64,000 nt of DNA. Origin: Actinomycetes bacterium (lineage in GTDB: Bacteria > Actinomycetota > Acidimicrobiia > Acidimicrobiales > Palsa-688). Positions 17,764 through 26,291 of the stretch are shown here, in pieces (positions within the stretch are counted from its first letter, which is position 1; each line of letters opens with the position of its first letter). The notes under the pieces are model-generated. The model had not been told where the DNA came from. It saw nothing but the letters and a program-made list of their open reading frames with translations, and did not search any database. Both the position numbers and the translations under genes were made by a program. The stretch lies in contig JAKBBA010000002.1 in NCBI GenBank assembly GCA_021808665.1, positions 62,001 to 126,000 on the forward strand, written 5' to 3'.

Positions 17764-18459
17764 TCAGCGTTGCCCAGCGTTCGAGGCTTTTGACAAGCGG
17801 CCAGCGCTTTTTTCAGCTGCCTGGGAGACGCCGTCCAGCAGGTATACGAGACCTTCACCGAACTGGCGGGGCGACGAGAACGACGCGAGACGCCCAGCCA
17901 GGTCACCCGCCAACGGTTCGCTACCGACGCTGCGCGACCGGGAGGCTTCGAACGCGGCGAAACCGATGGTGTAGGTGTGGATGGCCCCGTAGGCGCTCAA
18001 AGCCGCCTCGTTACCGAGGCCGGCTCGGCCCAAGACGCCCAGCATTGCTTCCATGCGCTCCAGCGCCACCTTGGAGACGACCGGGTGGACCAGGTAGACA
18101 CGCAAAGCAGCCGGCTCCCGGACCAGAAAACGCCGCAAGTTGTCGGCGGCCTCGGCTATCCACGCCCTCCACTCGTCCTCTGAGGCAGCCGGTCGCCACA
18201 CCTCGTCGAGCAGAGCGTCGACGACCTCGTCGAGAAGGTCATCCTTGTCTCTCACATAGCGGTAAAGCGACATCGGGGACACTCCGATTTGCGCAGCGAG
18301 GCTTCGTATCGTCATCGTCTCGTATCCGCCGCCCCTGACCGCTTTCGTGGCCGCAGCGACGATCTGGCTGCGAGAAAGTGTCCCCCACTGTGCCCTCGAG
18401 TTAGCAGGGACCTCCGTCTTGGCGCGCGCCGCTGGCATGGACCTGTCTTTCGTACCCAC
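17764..18459 (-). CDS. TetR-family regulator in operon with the ClC gene
   Basis: This 231-residue protein has an N-terminal helix-turn-helix (SQIVAAATKAVRGGGYETMT through MSLYRYVRDKDDLLDEV) and a TetR_C-type ligand domain with HPVVSKVALERMEAML. I chose the GTG at 18459 because TAGATT lies exactly six bases upstream; a GTG two codons earlier and an ATG at 18438 are alternatives. An inverted repeat between this promoter and the divergent one (18481-18494) is a plausible operator, so it may repress itself, the ClC gene and the small membrane-protein gene. Confidence 0.85.
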   Translation of the reverse strand: MGTKDRSMPAARAKTEVPANSRAQWGTLSRSQIVAAATKAVRGGGYETMTIRSLAAQIGVSPMSLYRYVRDKDDLLDEVVDALLDEVWRPAASEDEWRAWIAEAADNLRRFLVREPAALRVYLVHPVVSKVALERMEAMLGVLGRAGLGNEAALSAYGAIHTYTIGFAAFEASRSRSVGSEPLAGDLAGRLASFSSPRQFGEGLVYLLDGVSQAAEKSAGRLSKASNAGQR

Positions 18460-18465
18460 GCTCAC

Positions 18466-18471
18466 AATCTA
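18466..18471 (-). promoter_or_regulatory. Leaderless -10 element of the tetR gene
   Basis: The minus strand reads TAGATT, then GTGAGC, then GTG at 18459. The upstream inverted repeat lies 10-23 bases before this element, in the usual spacer and -35 zone. Confidence 0.55.
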
Positions 18472-18478
18472 GCACATG

Positions 18479-18508
18479 TTGCGTACACGTACGCGTGCCT
18501 GGTACAAT
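18479..18508 (+). promoter_or_regulatory. Promoter of the small membrane-protein gene
   Basis: TTGCGT (18479-18484) and TACAAT (18503-18508) are spaced by 18 bases. The inverted repeat overlaps the -35 and spacer. Transcription would start near 18515, leaving a leader of about 50 bases before the ribosome site at 18554. Confidence 0.5.
18481..18494. promoter_or_regulatory. Candidate TetR operator (6-2-6 inverted repeat)
   Basis: GCGTAC-AC-GTACGC is a perfect inverted repeat with six-base arms and a two-base spacer. It lies between the tetR -10 on the minus strand and the TACAAT box on the plus strand, so a repressor bound here could block both divergent promoters. Confidence 0.55.
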
Positions 18509-18563
18509 GATTTGTGTTCCAAACTTCGCTTGGTCGTGAGCGTCGCTGGAAGTGGAGGTGAAC

Positions 18564-18809
18564 ATGCTGTATTGGGGTCTTGACGTAATAGCCGCATTGA
18601 TACTGGCATCGTTGCTGGCGTTCGCCGCCTATGCCTTAGGGGTAGGCCTGCTCGGGATTGCGAGCGGCGAGCGATTCGTGAGATGCCCGAAGTGCCACCG
18701 CTTCGGCGTCACGGCCGACGGTCTACTCCACCCTCATGGATGCCCCCCTGGGCTCGGTGCCAGCTTGTTGCACGCCCGCCCGCACGGCATCCACCTGCGC
18801 CACCACTAA
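18564..18809 (+). CDS. Small membrane protein with a CxxC/HxHxC zinc-like motif
   Basis: This 81-residue protein has one hydrophobic helix (about 6-33) followed by CPKCHRFGVTADGLLHPHGCP, where C41, C44, H56/H58 and C60 could bind zinc. I recognise this layout from short actinobacterial proteins of unknown function. The ATG at 18564 is preceded by GGAGGTG at 18554-18560, a strong ribosome site that also rules out the GTG at 18552. It is divergent from a TetR gene with an operator-like repeat between them. Its role is unknown. Confidence 0.7.
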   Translation: MLYWGLDVIAALILASLLAFAAYALGVGLLGIASGERFVRCPKCHRFGVTADGLLHPHGCPPGLGASLLHARPHGIHLRHH

Positions 18810-18834
18810 GCCACGCCACTCGGCGGATCCGACG

Positions 18835-18910
18835 TGGCAGCCCCAACGGGATTCGAACCCGTGCCTCCACCTTGAGAGGGTGGTGTCCTAGGCCACTAGA
18901 CGATGGGGCC
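18835..18910 (-). tRNA. tRNA-Glu (anticodon CTC)
   Basis: On the minus strand a full cloverleaf is visible: acceptor GGCCCCA pairing with TGGGGCT (one G-U pair), D-loop TCTAGTGGCCTAGGA, anticodon loop CCTCTCA giving anticodon CTC for Glu (GAG), T-loop GGTTCGAATCC, discriminator G and an encoded CCA. Confidence 0.93.
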
Positions 18911-19021
18911 GTGCGTGACGCGGCTTAGCACTATAGCCGAGTTGATGGATGCACCCGCAAGGCTGCTCTACCTCACAGCTCGAGTAAACGGCCTGTGACG
19001 GCGAATGGACGGAGGCGAGTC

Positions 19022-19336
19022 TCAATCCGACGCTGGCAGCGGCTTCGCATCCTTCAACGCTAGGGGCACCCCGTCGACACACAAAGTCCCAGCGCCGGCC
19101 TTAGTCGCGAGAACCTCTAGGCCGCTGTCGTGCTCGAAGCGCTTTCCTATCGCCGTCCCGCCAGCGAAAGCACCGTCGAGGCTGACGTCGGCCGGCTTGG
19201 CTGTTCCCGCAGGGAGCATCGGATGGCCGCCGCATTCGAGCGTCAGGCCGCCCGAACCGGCCGCCTTCACGACTATCACCTCGGTGTCGTCGACAGCACT
19301 AACCCACCGGGAACCCGCCTTGAGATCTTGGGACAT
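19022..19336 (-). CDS. Conserved small actinobacterial protein with a CGGxPM motif
   Basis: This 104-residue soluble protein has a beta-rich pattern (RWVSAVDDTEVIVVKA) and an ECGGHPML segment typical of a short actinobacterial family of unknown function. It has no membrane segment or signal peptide, and the rest is rich in Gly and Ala. The ATG at 19336 is preceded by AGGAG seven bases upstream; the GTG one codon earlier is too close to that site. It follows the beta-galactosidase gene by 31 bases on the same strand. No function can be assigned. Confidence 0.65.
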   Translation of the reverse strand: MSQDLKAGSRWVSAVDDTEVIVVKAAGSGGLTLECGGHPMLPAGTAKPADVSLDGAFAGGTAIGKRFEHDSGLEVLATKAGAGTLCVDGVPLALKDAKPLPASD

Positions 19337-19367
19337 CACAATGCTCCTATCTTGTCGTCTCTAGCCG

Positions 19368-21395
19368 CTAGCTGCGCACCGCTGCAGACGGCCGTTCCTC
19401 GCGTACCACGCCAACCGCACCCGCGGCCACCCTGAGAGTCCCCTCCACCCGCTCGCCGCTTAGTAACTCCACTCCGTCGACATCAACCTCTGCTGGTTGT
19501 CCCGTGTGGTTAAGGACGAACAGGTAGCTGGCGTCAGGGGAGCTTCTCCGTACTGCTTCGACGCCCTTCGGCGTGTCTGCGACGGGTCGGACGCCGGCAT
19601 GTTCGACGACGCTGCGAGCGAAGGACATCAAGTCCTCTCCGCTTAGGTGAGTGGCCACGTACAAGGCGCTGCCGCTTCCGAAGGTGTTCCGCGTGATCGC
19701 AGGGCAGCCGGCAACGGGGCCTTCCGCGAACTCGGCGAGGACCTCTGCCCCATCGGCGCGACCCAACTCGCTCCAAACGCTCCCCGAGCTCGAGTCGCTA
19801 AGCCGGACGGTCTCGCCGGGCGCCAGCGGGAAGAACTCCTCCACGACTACCCCGAGGAGCTCCCTCAACATACCAGGGTAGCCACCGAGACGCACATGGT
19901 CGTCGGAGTCGACGATACCCGAGAAGTAGGTGACCACCGCTGTACCCCCACCCTGCACGAAAGCGGCCAGGTTGGAGGCTTGGTCGTCGGTCAGTAGATA
20001 CAGGTTGGGGGCTATTACCAAGTCGTAGCTGCTCAGCTGCGAGCCCGGCGAGACAATGTCAGTGGTGACGTTCATGTCCCAAAGGGCGCTGTGCCAGGCA
20101 CGGATATGACCGGCAACATCGAGCGCCATCGTCGGGTGGGCGTCTAGCTCCGCAGCCCACCACGAATCCCAAGAGTGCACGATCGCCACCCTCGACTCGA
20201 CGCGGCTCCCGACAACTTCGCTTAGCGATGCGAGGCTGGCTCCGAGGCTGACCACTTCGCGCCATACTTTGGTGTCGCGACCGGCGTGCGGGAGCATCGC
20301 CGAGTGGTATTTCTCCGCTCCCGCCCGGCTTGCCCGCCACTGGAAGAAACCGACGGCGTCAGCACCGCGAGCTACATGGGTGAGACTGTTGCGCAGTAGC
20401 TGACCGGGGGCCTTCGCCAAGTTGAACGGCTGCCAGTTGACAGCGCTCGGGGAATGCTCCATCAACCACCACGGCCCACCCGCCAAGGAACGCATCAGGT
20501 CACCCGACAAGGACAGGTCGGCTTCGGGACGTTCCAGGAAGTTGAGCAGGTAGTGGTCGTTGCTGATGACGTCGAGGTGGTCGGCCCAACGCTGATAGTC
20601 GAGCGGTTTGAACAACGACATCATGTTTGTGGTCACCGGTATGTCCGGTGTCACCTCTTTTAGGACTGCTATCTCTGCGAGGCAGCAGGCGAGCAGTTCG
20701 TCAGAGCAGAACCGGGCCCAGTCGAGCTGCTGGCCTGGATTGGCGAAAGTCCCGGTACGCCTCGGCGGTATCACCTGATCCCACGCGGTGTAACGCTGGC
20801 TCCAAAACGATGTACCCCACGCCTCGTTCAAAGCCTTGAGCTCCCCGTAGCGCTCGGCAAGCCAGACCCGGAAAGCTCCGGCCGACACGTCGCAGTAGCA
20901 AGCGGAGTTGTGACACCCGTACTCGTTGTGAACATGCCACATAGCAAGGGCAGGATGAGAGGCGTAACGCCTAGCTATTTCACCGGCGAGGTGGACAGCA
21001 GCGTCGCGGTATATCGGCGACGAGGGACAGAAAGCCTGGCGCGAACCCCACCACAACTTGGTGCCGTCAACCCTTACGGGGAGCGTCTGAGGGTTGGCAT
21101 GGCTGAACCACGGCGGCGGGGAGGCGGTCGCCGTAGCGAGATCGGCGGCGATGCCGGCGGTGGCAAGGTCGTCCATGACCCGGTCGAGCCAACCCCATTC
21201 GAAGACACCAGGGGAGACCTCCAGCGCAGCCCAAGAGAACACTCCTACGGTAAGGAAGTTGACGCCAGCCTCGGCCATGAGGGCCAGATCCTGCTGGCGC
21301 ATCTCCTCGGGCCACTGCTCTGGGTTGTAGTCCCCGCCGAAGGCTATGCCGGCGGGACTTGCCGGCCAGTTCCTGGCTACTGTTTTACCGGCCAA
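19368..21395 (-). CDS. GH42 beta-galactosidase
   Basis: This 675-residue glycoside hydrolase family 42 enzyme has the N-terminal GGDYNPEQWP signature, the acid/base Glu158 in WHVHNEYG, and the nucleophile Glu313 in WWLMEHSPSAVNW. Cysteines C123, C161, C166 and C168 match the zinc site of the family. The domain order is TIM barrel, trimerisation domain (IVHSWDSWWAAELD onward) and C-terminal beta domain. It is cytoplasmic, with no signal peptide, and hydrolyses terminal beta-galactosides. The TTG start at 21395 has GAGG about ten bases upstream. It sits between two tRNA genes and after gltX, an unusual place for a sugar gene. Confidence 0.9.
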   Translation of the reverse strand: MAGKTVARNWPASPAGIAFGGDYNPEQWPEEMRQQDLALMAEAGVNFLTVGVFSWAALEVSPGVFEWGWLDRVMDDLATAGIAADLATATASPPPWFSHANPQTLPVRVDGTKLWWGSRQAFCPSSPIYRDAAVHLAGEIARRYASHPALAMWHVHNEYGCHNSACYCDVSAGAFRVWLAERYGELKALNEAWGTSFWSQRYTAWDQVIPPRRTGTFANPGQQLDWARFCSDELLACCLAEIAVLKEVTPDIPVTTNMMSLFKPLDYQRWADHLDVISNDHYLLNFLERPEADLSLSGDLMRSLAGGPWWLMEHSPSAVNWQPFNLAKAPGQLLRNSLTHVARGADAVGFFQWRASRAGAEKYHSAMLPHAGRDTKVWREVVSLGASLASLSEVVGSRVESRVAIVHSWDSWWAAELDAHPTMALDVAGHIRAWHSALWDMNVTTDIVSPGSQLSSYDLVIAPNLYLLTDDQASNLAAFVQGGGTAVVTYFSGIVDSDDHVRLGGYPGMLRELLGVVVEEFFPLAPGETVRLSDSSSGSVWSELGRADGAEVLAEFAEGPVAGCPAITRNTFGSGSALYVATHLSGEDLMSFARSVVEHAGVRPVADTPKGVEAVRRSSPDASYLFVLNHTGQPAEVDVDGVELLSGERVEGTLRVAAGAVGVVREERPSAAVRS

Positions 21396-21448
21396 TCCGT
21401 GCCTACCTCGGCTTTCCAGTGCTCAGATGCTTTGAGAAGTGCTGCTAG

Positions 21449-21520
21449 CTCGGGGGGGAGGACTCGAACCCCCAATAACAGGGCCAGAACCTGTCGTGTT
21501 GCCGATTACACCACCCCCGA
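21449..21520 (-). tRNA. tRNA-Gln (anticodon CTG)
   Basis: On the minus strand: acceptor TCGGGGG pairing with CCCCCGA, D-loop TGTAATCGGCAACA, anticodon loop TTCTGGC with anticodon CTG for Gln (CAG), T-loop GGTTCGAGTCC, discriminator G. CCA is not encoded. It lies 17 bases downstream of gltX and is probably cotranscribed with it. Confidence 0.93.
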
Positions 21521-21537
21521 AGGTGGCAGGAAAGATC

Positions 21538-22929
21538 TTAGCCGGTCGCGGGAACGTCCTGCGCCCGTGCAAGTCCTGCCCGAATACGGCTGAGGGTCTT
21601 GTCCCGACCAAGCAGAGCTAGCGACTCCATGAGAGGCGGTCCGACCGAGCGTCCGGTCACCGCCAGGCGAACCGGCGCCTGCGAATCTCGAAGGTTGGCA
21701 ACCCCCGCCTTGTCGCCGGCAGCGCTCAAGGCGGAGTGGATGCCTTCCACGTCCCACTCCGCGCCAGCGAGGGTGTCGGCCGCCGCTTCCAACACGAGCG
21801 CGAAGCCGGCGTTCTTGCGGAGCGCTTTGGCCCATTCAGACTCGTCGATGACCGGTTCGGGCCGGTAGAGGAACTCCACCATGGAGTAGACCTCCGAAAG
21901 GGTTCTCACTCTCTCCTGGACTAGAGGTGCCAGCGGCTCCCACCGGGACCGCAGCCAAAGCTCGGATCTTTCGACCAGCTCCTCAGGGGTCATCTTCCGC
22001 AAGTACTGGGAGTTAACCGATGCCAGTTTGCGCTCGTCGAAGATAGCCGGGGAGGACTTGACGTCTCCCAGGTCGAACTCGCTGATCATCTCGTCCAGCG
22101 ACAGGATCTCCCTGTCATCTCCAGGCGACCAGCCGAGCAACGCCAGATAGTTCACCATGGCCTCAGCAAGGTAACCCTCGTCGCGAAAGTCCTCCACGGC
22201 TACCTTGTCCCGCCTCTTGGACAGCTTCTTGCCCTGGGCATTGTTGATCAAAGGCAGATGGGCGAACACGGGCAGCTCGCCGTAGCCGAGGGCCACCCAC
22301 AGGAGCGCGTACTTAGGGGTGTTAGAGGTATGGTCGTCTCCTCGGATCACGTGAGAGATCGCCATGTCCGCGTCGTCGACGACGTTCGCGAGGATAAACA
22401 GCGGTTCGCCGTTGGACTTGCGGACCCCGAAGTCTTCGATCGCTGCGAGGGGAAACGTCGGGTTCCCGCGAACCAGGTCAGTGAAGCCGATGCTCCCCTC
22501 TCGGGGAGTCCTGAAGCGCAGCATCCGCCCCGAGGTGGCCTCCAGGCCGCGGTCACGGCAAAACCCGTCATAGCCGGGGGGGCCTCCCCTCTTGCGGGCG
22601 CGCTCTTGAATGTCGGCGGGTGTGCACTCGCAGGCGTAGACAGCCTCCGCCTCAAGGAGGACGTCTATGGCCCGCTCGTAGAGCGCGCCACGCTCAGACT
22701 GAAGAAATGGACCTTCGTCCCAACCCAAACCAAGCCACCTAAGGGACGACATGATGCCCTCAACGTGCTCGGCACGGTTGCGGGCCGTGTCGGTGTCTTC
22801 TATCCGCAAGACGAAAGTTCCGCCATGACGACGGGCAAATAGCCAGTTGAACAGGGCGGTACGGCCGGTCCCTACGTGAAAGTAACCGGTCGGCGACGGA
22901 GCAATGCGGACTCGGGGGGGTGACTGCAC
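21538..22929 (-). CDS. gltX: Glutamyl-tRNA synthetase
   Basis: This 463-residue class I synthetase has the HIGH-equivalent HVGT in PSPTGYFHVGTGR (residues 11-23), LRIEDTD, and the KMSKS-equivalent KKLSKRRD. It attaches Glu to tRNA-Glu. Actinobacteria generally lack glutaminyl-tRNA synthetase and use a non-discriminating GluRS plus GatCAB, which fits its place directly upstream of tRNA-Gln. The GTG start at 22929 is supported by TAGCCT seven bases upstream, and no Shine-Dalgarno sequence is visible. Confidence 0.93.
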   Translation of the reverse strand: MQSPPRVRIAPSPTGYFHVGTGRTALFNWLFARRHGGTFVLRIEDTDTARNRAEHVEGIMSSLRWLGLGWDEGPFLQSERGALYERAIDVLLEAEAVYACECTPADIQERARKRGGPPGYDGFCRDRGLEATSGRMLRFRTPREGSIGFTDLVRGNPTFPLAAIEDFGVRKSNGEPLFILANVVDDADMAISHVIRGDDHTSNTPKYALLWVALGYGELPVFAHLPLINNAQGKKLSKRRDKVAVEDFRDEGYLAEAMVNYLALLGWSPGDDREILSLDEMISEFDLGDVKSSPAIFDERKLASVNSQYLRKMTPEELVERSELWLRSRWEPLAPLVQERVRTLSEVYSMVEFLYRPEPVIDESEWAKALRKNAGFALVLEAAADTLAGAEWDVEGIHSALSAAGDKAGVANLRDSQAPVRLAVTGRSVGPPLMESLALLGRDKTLSRIRAGLARAQDVPATG

Positions 22930-22942
22930 CGGGCCTAGGCTA
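22930..22942 (-). promoter_or_regulatory. Leaderless -10 element of gltX
   Basis: The minus strand reads TAGCCT, then AGGCCCG (seven bases), then GTG. Confidence 0.5.
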
Positions 22943-22988
22943 GCGGCATCATCGCCCCCGACCGGATGACCCGGAGGAGCAGCAGAAG

Positions 22989-23918
22989 TCAGCTGGCGAG
23001 CAGGTCGTATGCCTGAGTTCCGGCGAGTTGGCGGCGCAACTTGCCGATCGCGTCACGCTCGATTCGACGCACCCGCTCGGCGGTGAGTTGCATCTCTTCA
23101 CCAACCTCACCCTGCGTGCGTGGCTCTCCTCGGTCGAGACCGTACCTGAGGGTCAGGACCTGACTCTCCTCCTCGGAAAGCTTGGAAAGAAACCGGGACA
23201 CCTCCTCGGGAAGCATACCCGAGGCCACCGACTCGAACGGGGACTCAGCAGTCTTGTTGACGACGAGATCCCCGAGGCTGGTGTCGCCGTCTTCACCGAC
23301 TGTCACGTCGAGGCTCATCGGGTCGCTGTCGTAGCGGAACAGCTCAGAAATGCCGGCTTCAGTTATACCCATGGCCTCGGCCAGCTCCGACAGGGTGGCC
23401 GGCCTTCCGAGGCGGACCTCCATCTCCGCTTGGATACGCCTGGCTCGGCGGATCTCGTCTCCGATGTGAGCGGGGATTCGTACCGTATGGGCGGTGTTCT
23501 CCACCGCACGGCCGATCGCCTGACGGATCCACCAGGTGGCGTAAGTCGAGAACTTGAACCCCTTGCGCCAGTCGAACTTCTCTACTGCGTGGATCAACCC
23601 GAGGTTGCCCTCTTGGATCAGATCGCTAAGCGGAAGGCCGGACCACTGGTACTTGCGGGCCACAGACACGACGAGGCGCAAGTTAGCGTTGATGAAGTCG
23701 GCGCTCGCTGCTTCGCCGTCACGAACGAGACGGTTCAAGCGGCGACGCTCCGCTGCGGTGAGGCGATCCTTGCCGGCCAGCGACTCGCGGGCAGCCTGGC
23801 CCTCTTGGATTATCCTGCCGAGACGCATCTCGTCGGATTTGGTCAGAAGTGGGAAGCTTCCAGCCTCGTCGAGGTAAAGTCCTAGAAGATCAGGGGCGTA
23901 TGTAGTGCTGTTAGCCAT
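22989..23918 (-). CDS. Sigma-70 family RNA polymerase sigma factor (primary-like, group 1/2)
   Basis: This 309-residue sigma factor has region 1.2 (DLLGLYLDEAGSFPLLT), region 2 with FINANLRLVVSVARKY, DLIQEGNLGLIHAVEKFDW and FSTYATWWIRQAI, region 3 (VRIPAHIGDEI) and region 4 ending TAERVRRIERDAIGKLR. The full 2.4 and 4.2 segments place it among primary-like factors. It lacks the long acidic N terminus of many housekeeping factors, so it may be a group 2 paralogue. I chose the ATG at 23918 because conserved sequence begins there; no Shine-Dalgarno sequence is visible. The 157 bases upstream hold no gene I can support. Confidence 0.85.
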   Translation of the reverse strand: MANSTTYAPDLLGLYLDEAGSFPLLTKSDEMRLGRIIQEGQAARESLAGKDRLTAAERRRLNRLVRDGEAASADFINANLRLVVSVARKYQWSGLPLSDLIQEGNLGLIHAVEKFDWRKGFKFSTYATWWIRQAIGRAVENTAHTVRIPAHIGDEIRRARRIQAEMEVRLGRPATLSELAEAMGITEAGISELFRYDSDPMSLDVTVGEDGDTSLGDLVVNKTAESPFESVASGMLPEEVSRFLSKLSEEESQVLTLRYGLDRGEPRTQGEVGEEMQLTAERVRRIERDAIGKLRRQLAGTQAYDLLAS

Positions 23919-24075
23919 TTCGTATAGTGCCAACGCCCGCAGGTTCCGGATTATGCCAGAACTTCCGACGCGATCTATGTGACTTTCGACACGTATGTCG
24001 AGGAGCTTGAGCTTCCTCTTCACCCCAACGAGCTCTTCGGCTAGTTCCGGCTTGCGCCGGCGTGTTGCAGCCAGC

Positions 24076-25242
24076 TCATGCTCTGAGCGCCTCGCGGTGT
24101 TCGGGATGGGCGATTGACACCAGCCGTGAAGCCCTCTCGGCGTCGGTGCAATCGCGAAGGTCGGCCACGCCGTACTCGGTGACCACCACGTCCACATCGC
24201 TGCGGGGTGTCGAAACGACGCCAGGCGACTTCACAATGGTAGACTTGCCGCCCGCCGTGGACGTCGCCGCCACGATGGAAAGTCCACCCGGTGAAGCTAC
24301 CGCCCCCAAGGCGAAGTCGGGGTGGCCGCCCGGTCCGGCAACGACGCGACCACCGGCCGTCTCGACGTTCACCGACCCGTCGAGGCCTATTTCGAGCGCC
24401 GTGTTGACCGCCACGAACCGCTTGATCCTGCTGAGGGCGCCGAGGTCGTGGCTTCGAGTGACGTTGACCAGTTCAAGGCGCCCGGCGGCCAGCATCTGCG
24501 ACAGTCCTTCGCCGCCCCACATGTAAGCAGATCGAGCAATCCCATGGAGGAGACCGCGCTGTTCTAGCTCTACGAGCTCGTCGGTTACCAACCCGGAGTG
24601 AACACGGACAGGGCGGCGGAGCGCCGCAACCACTGACGCTCCTATCGAGCCGGGCCCCCACTGCAAAGTGGCATCGGGGGGCACGAGGGCGGCCACGCTG
24701 TCACCTATCGTGTCGTAGGCGAGGCCGGCCTTGTGCACAGGGACGGGGTCAGGCGCGTCGGAGCGGTCGAACACGCCGACGACGTTGCATGCCCCAAGCA
24801 CCGGGCGTCCGGGAGGGGCTGCCCCGGGCCAACGCTCGATGACGACGCCGCCGGCCGAACCGACCACGTCGGCGGCCCACCCTGGGCTTCCTGCAAGCCT
24901 CCAGGCCCGGCCGTCTTGCCAGGCGCCGACGACAAGAACGTCAGGCTTCAGGCGCGAGGAGAGCAGGCTCGGTATAGCCGACAGTCGGGTCGGCACTGAC
25001 ATGACCAGACCGCTCGCCACGGGCCCTCTCGTCCCGGTTCCCACCAGCAGGGTACGCACGCTCCAGTTGGGGCGCTCGTCCGGACTCGTCGCGGCGAGCC
25101 AGTCCGGTTCGCGCACGACCCAGCCGAGTAGAAGTTCAGCCGTGTCGCCGTCCGCAAGCCCGGCGACACGTCCGATGTGGAGCGGGTCAGGGAGTGGTCC
25201 GTCAGGACCGTCCGCGAACACGACCAGTTTGCGTGCTGCCAT
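24076..25242 (-). CDS. Acetyl-CoA hydrolase/CoA-transferase family protein
   Basis: This 388-residue protein belongs to the acetyl-CoA hydrolase/4-hydroxybutyrate CoA-transferase family. The likely catalytic Glu is in VNTALEIGLDGSVNVE, and the family's C-terminal signature appears as VVVTEYGVADLRDC. It is shorter than many members (about 430 residues), mainly in the N-terminal half. It moves CoA between carboxylates or hydrolyses acyl-CoA; the substrate is not readable. The ATG at 25242 has TAGCGT eight bases upstream, a near-leaderless start. Confidence 0.8.
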   Translation of the reverse strand: MAARKLVVFADGPDGPLPDPLHIGRVAGLADGDTAELLLGWVVREPDWLAATSPDERPNWSVRTLLVGTGTRGPVASGLVMSVPTRLSAIPSLLSSRLKPDVLVVGAWQDGRAWRLAGSPGWAADVVGSAGGVVIERWPGAAPPGRPVLGACNVVGVFDRSDAPDPVPVHKAGLAYDTIGDSVAALVPPDATLQWGPGSIGASVVAALRRPVRVHSGLVTDELVELEQRGLLHGIARSAYMWGGEGLSQMLAAGRLELVNVTRSHDLGALSRIKRFVAVNTALEIGLDGSVNVETAGGRVVAGPGGHPDFALGAVASPGGLSIVAATSTAGGKSTIVKSPGVVSTPRSDVDVVVTEYGVADLRDCTDAERASRLVSIAHPEHREALRA

Positions 25243-25279
25243 CTCAGTTCACGCTAGCGTCAAGCTCGGAGTCTCACGC

Positions 25280-26278
25280 CTATCCATTGGCTTGTCGGCC
25301 GCGGGTGGGCTCGCCCAGACCCGCTAGCACCACCATGAAGTCGTCGTGGTCGTCGAACCAGCAACGGTCTACTTCGAAACCCGCGGCTGCCAGTTCGTCT
25401 CGCAGGCCGCGCTCGGAGAACTTCGTGGAGATCTCCGTCAGAAGCTCCTCCCCTGCACTCAAAGAAATCCTCATGTCGACAGCCGGTAGTGATACCTCCT
25501 GGCCCGTGACGCAGTGAAGCCTCATCTCCACGCGCGACTCGTCGACGTTCCAAACGGCGCGATGGGAGAAACCGTCGAGGTCGAAATCCGCTCCGAGCTC
25601 GCCGTTTAGTACTTCGAGCACGTTCAGGTTGAACGCGGCGGTAACACCCGCCTCGTCGTCGTAGGCCGCTATAAGGCGTGCCGGATCTTTCACTAGGTCC
25701 GCTCCCAGCAGCAGCCGGTCGCCTGGGCCCATCGCTCGAGCGAAGCGACTAAACAACTGGTGTCTCTCGACAGGACCGAAGTTCCCGATTGTGCTGCCGA
25801 GGAAGACCCATAACCGTGACCCACCGGAGGGGATCGAGTGGAACTCGTCTCGCAGATCGCCCACCACTCCTTCCACCGGCACGTCGTAGGACCGGTGCAA
25901 TTGCAGTGCTGCTTCTCGTAGGGCTGTCTCGGAGATGTCGAGCAGCACCACCTTGTCGAGGGAACCCGCTGCAGCCATGGCATCTAGGATCACCCGTGTC
26001 TTCTCCGAGGTGCCCGAGCCGATCTCGACAAGCGTAGCCGTCCCGGACCGCTCGACTATCTCCGTGGCTCGGGCTTCTAGGATCGATCGCTCGGCCCGCG
26101 TCAGGTAGTACTCGGGAAGCCGGGTTATCTCATCGAAGAGCCGACTGCCGCGCTCGTCGTAAAACCAGACCGGAGGAATGGACTTCGGCGTGCTGGTAAG
26201 GCCGTCTCGCACGTCCCCTCGCATCCTGGCCTGGCGTGCAACGGGTCCGGACAGCACTTCCACGCTCACCTGCGTCAA
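25280..26278 (-). CDS. egtD: Histidine N-alpha-methyltransferase (ergothioneine synthesis)
   Basis: This 332-residue SAM-dependent methyltransferase trimethylates histidine to hercynine. EgtD motifs are WFYDERGSRLFDEIT, LPEYYLTRAE, the SAM-binding EIGSGTSEKTR, FLGSTIGNF and the C-terminal DDFMVVLA. I chose the TTG at 26278 because AGGAGG lies eight bases upstream, inside the end of egtB; a GTG three codons later is the alternative. It follows egtB by 13 bases, so the two ergothioneine enzymes form an operon. Confidence 0.9.
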   Translation of the reverse strand: MTQVSVEVLSGPVARQARMRGDVRDGLTSTPKSIPPVWFYDERGSRLFDEITRLPEYYLTRAERSILEARATEIVERSGTATLVEIGSGTSEKTRVILDAMAAAGSLDKVVLLDISETALREAALQLHRSYDVPVEGVVGDLRDEFHSIPSGGSRLWVFLGSTIGNFGPVERHQLFSRFARAMGPGDRLLLGADLVKDPARLIAAYDDEAGVTAAFNLNVLEVLNGELGADFDLDGFSHRAVWNVDESRVEMRLHCVTGQEVSLPAVDMRISLSAGEELLTEISTKFSERGLRDELAAAGFEVDRCWFDDHDDFMVVLAGLGEPTRGRQANG

Positions 26279-26291
26279 CTCTCCGACCTCC

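Noticed and set aside
18835..21520. Genomic island integrated at tRNA-Glu or tRNA-Gln
   Set aside because: No integrase, no tRNA-fragment direct repeat and no shift in base composition are visible.
23900..23940. TGGCAC before the sigma factor gene (and again before the PfkB gene) as a sigma-54 promoter
   Set aside because: The -12 half is absent at the required distance, and actinobacteria generally lack sigma-54.
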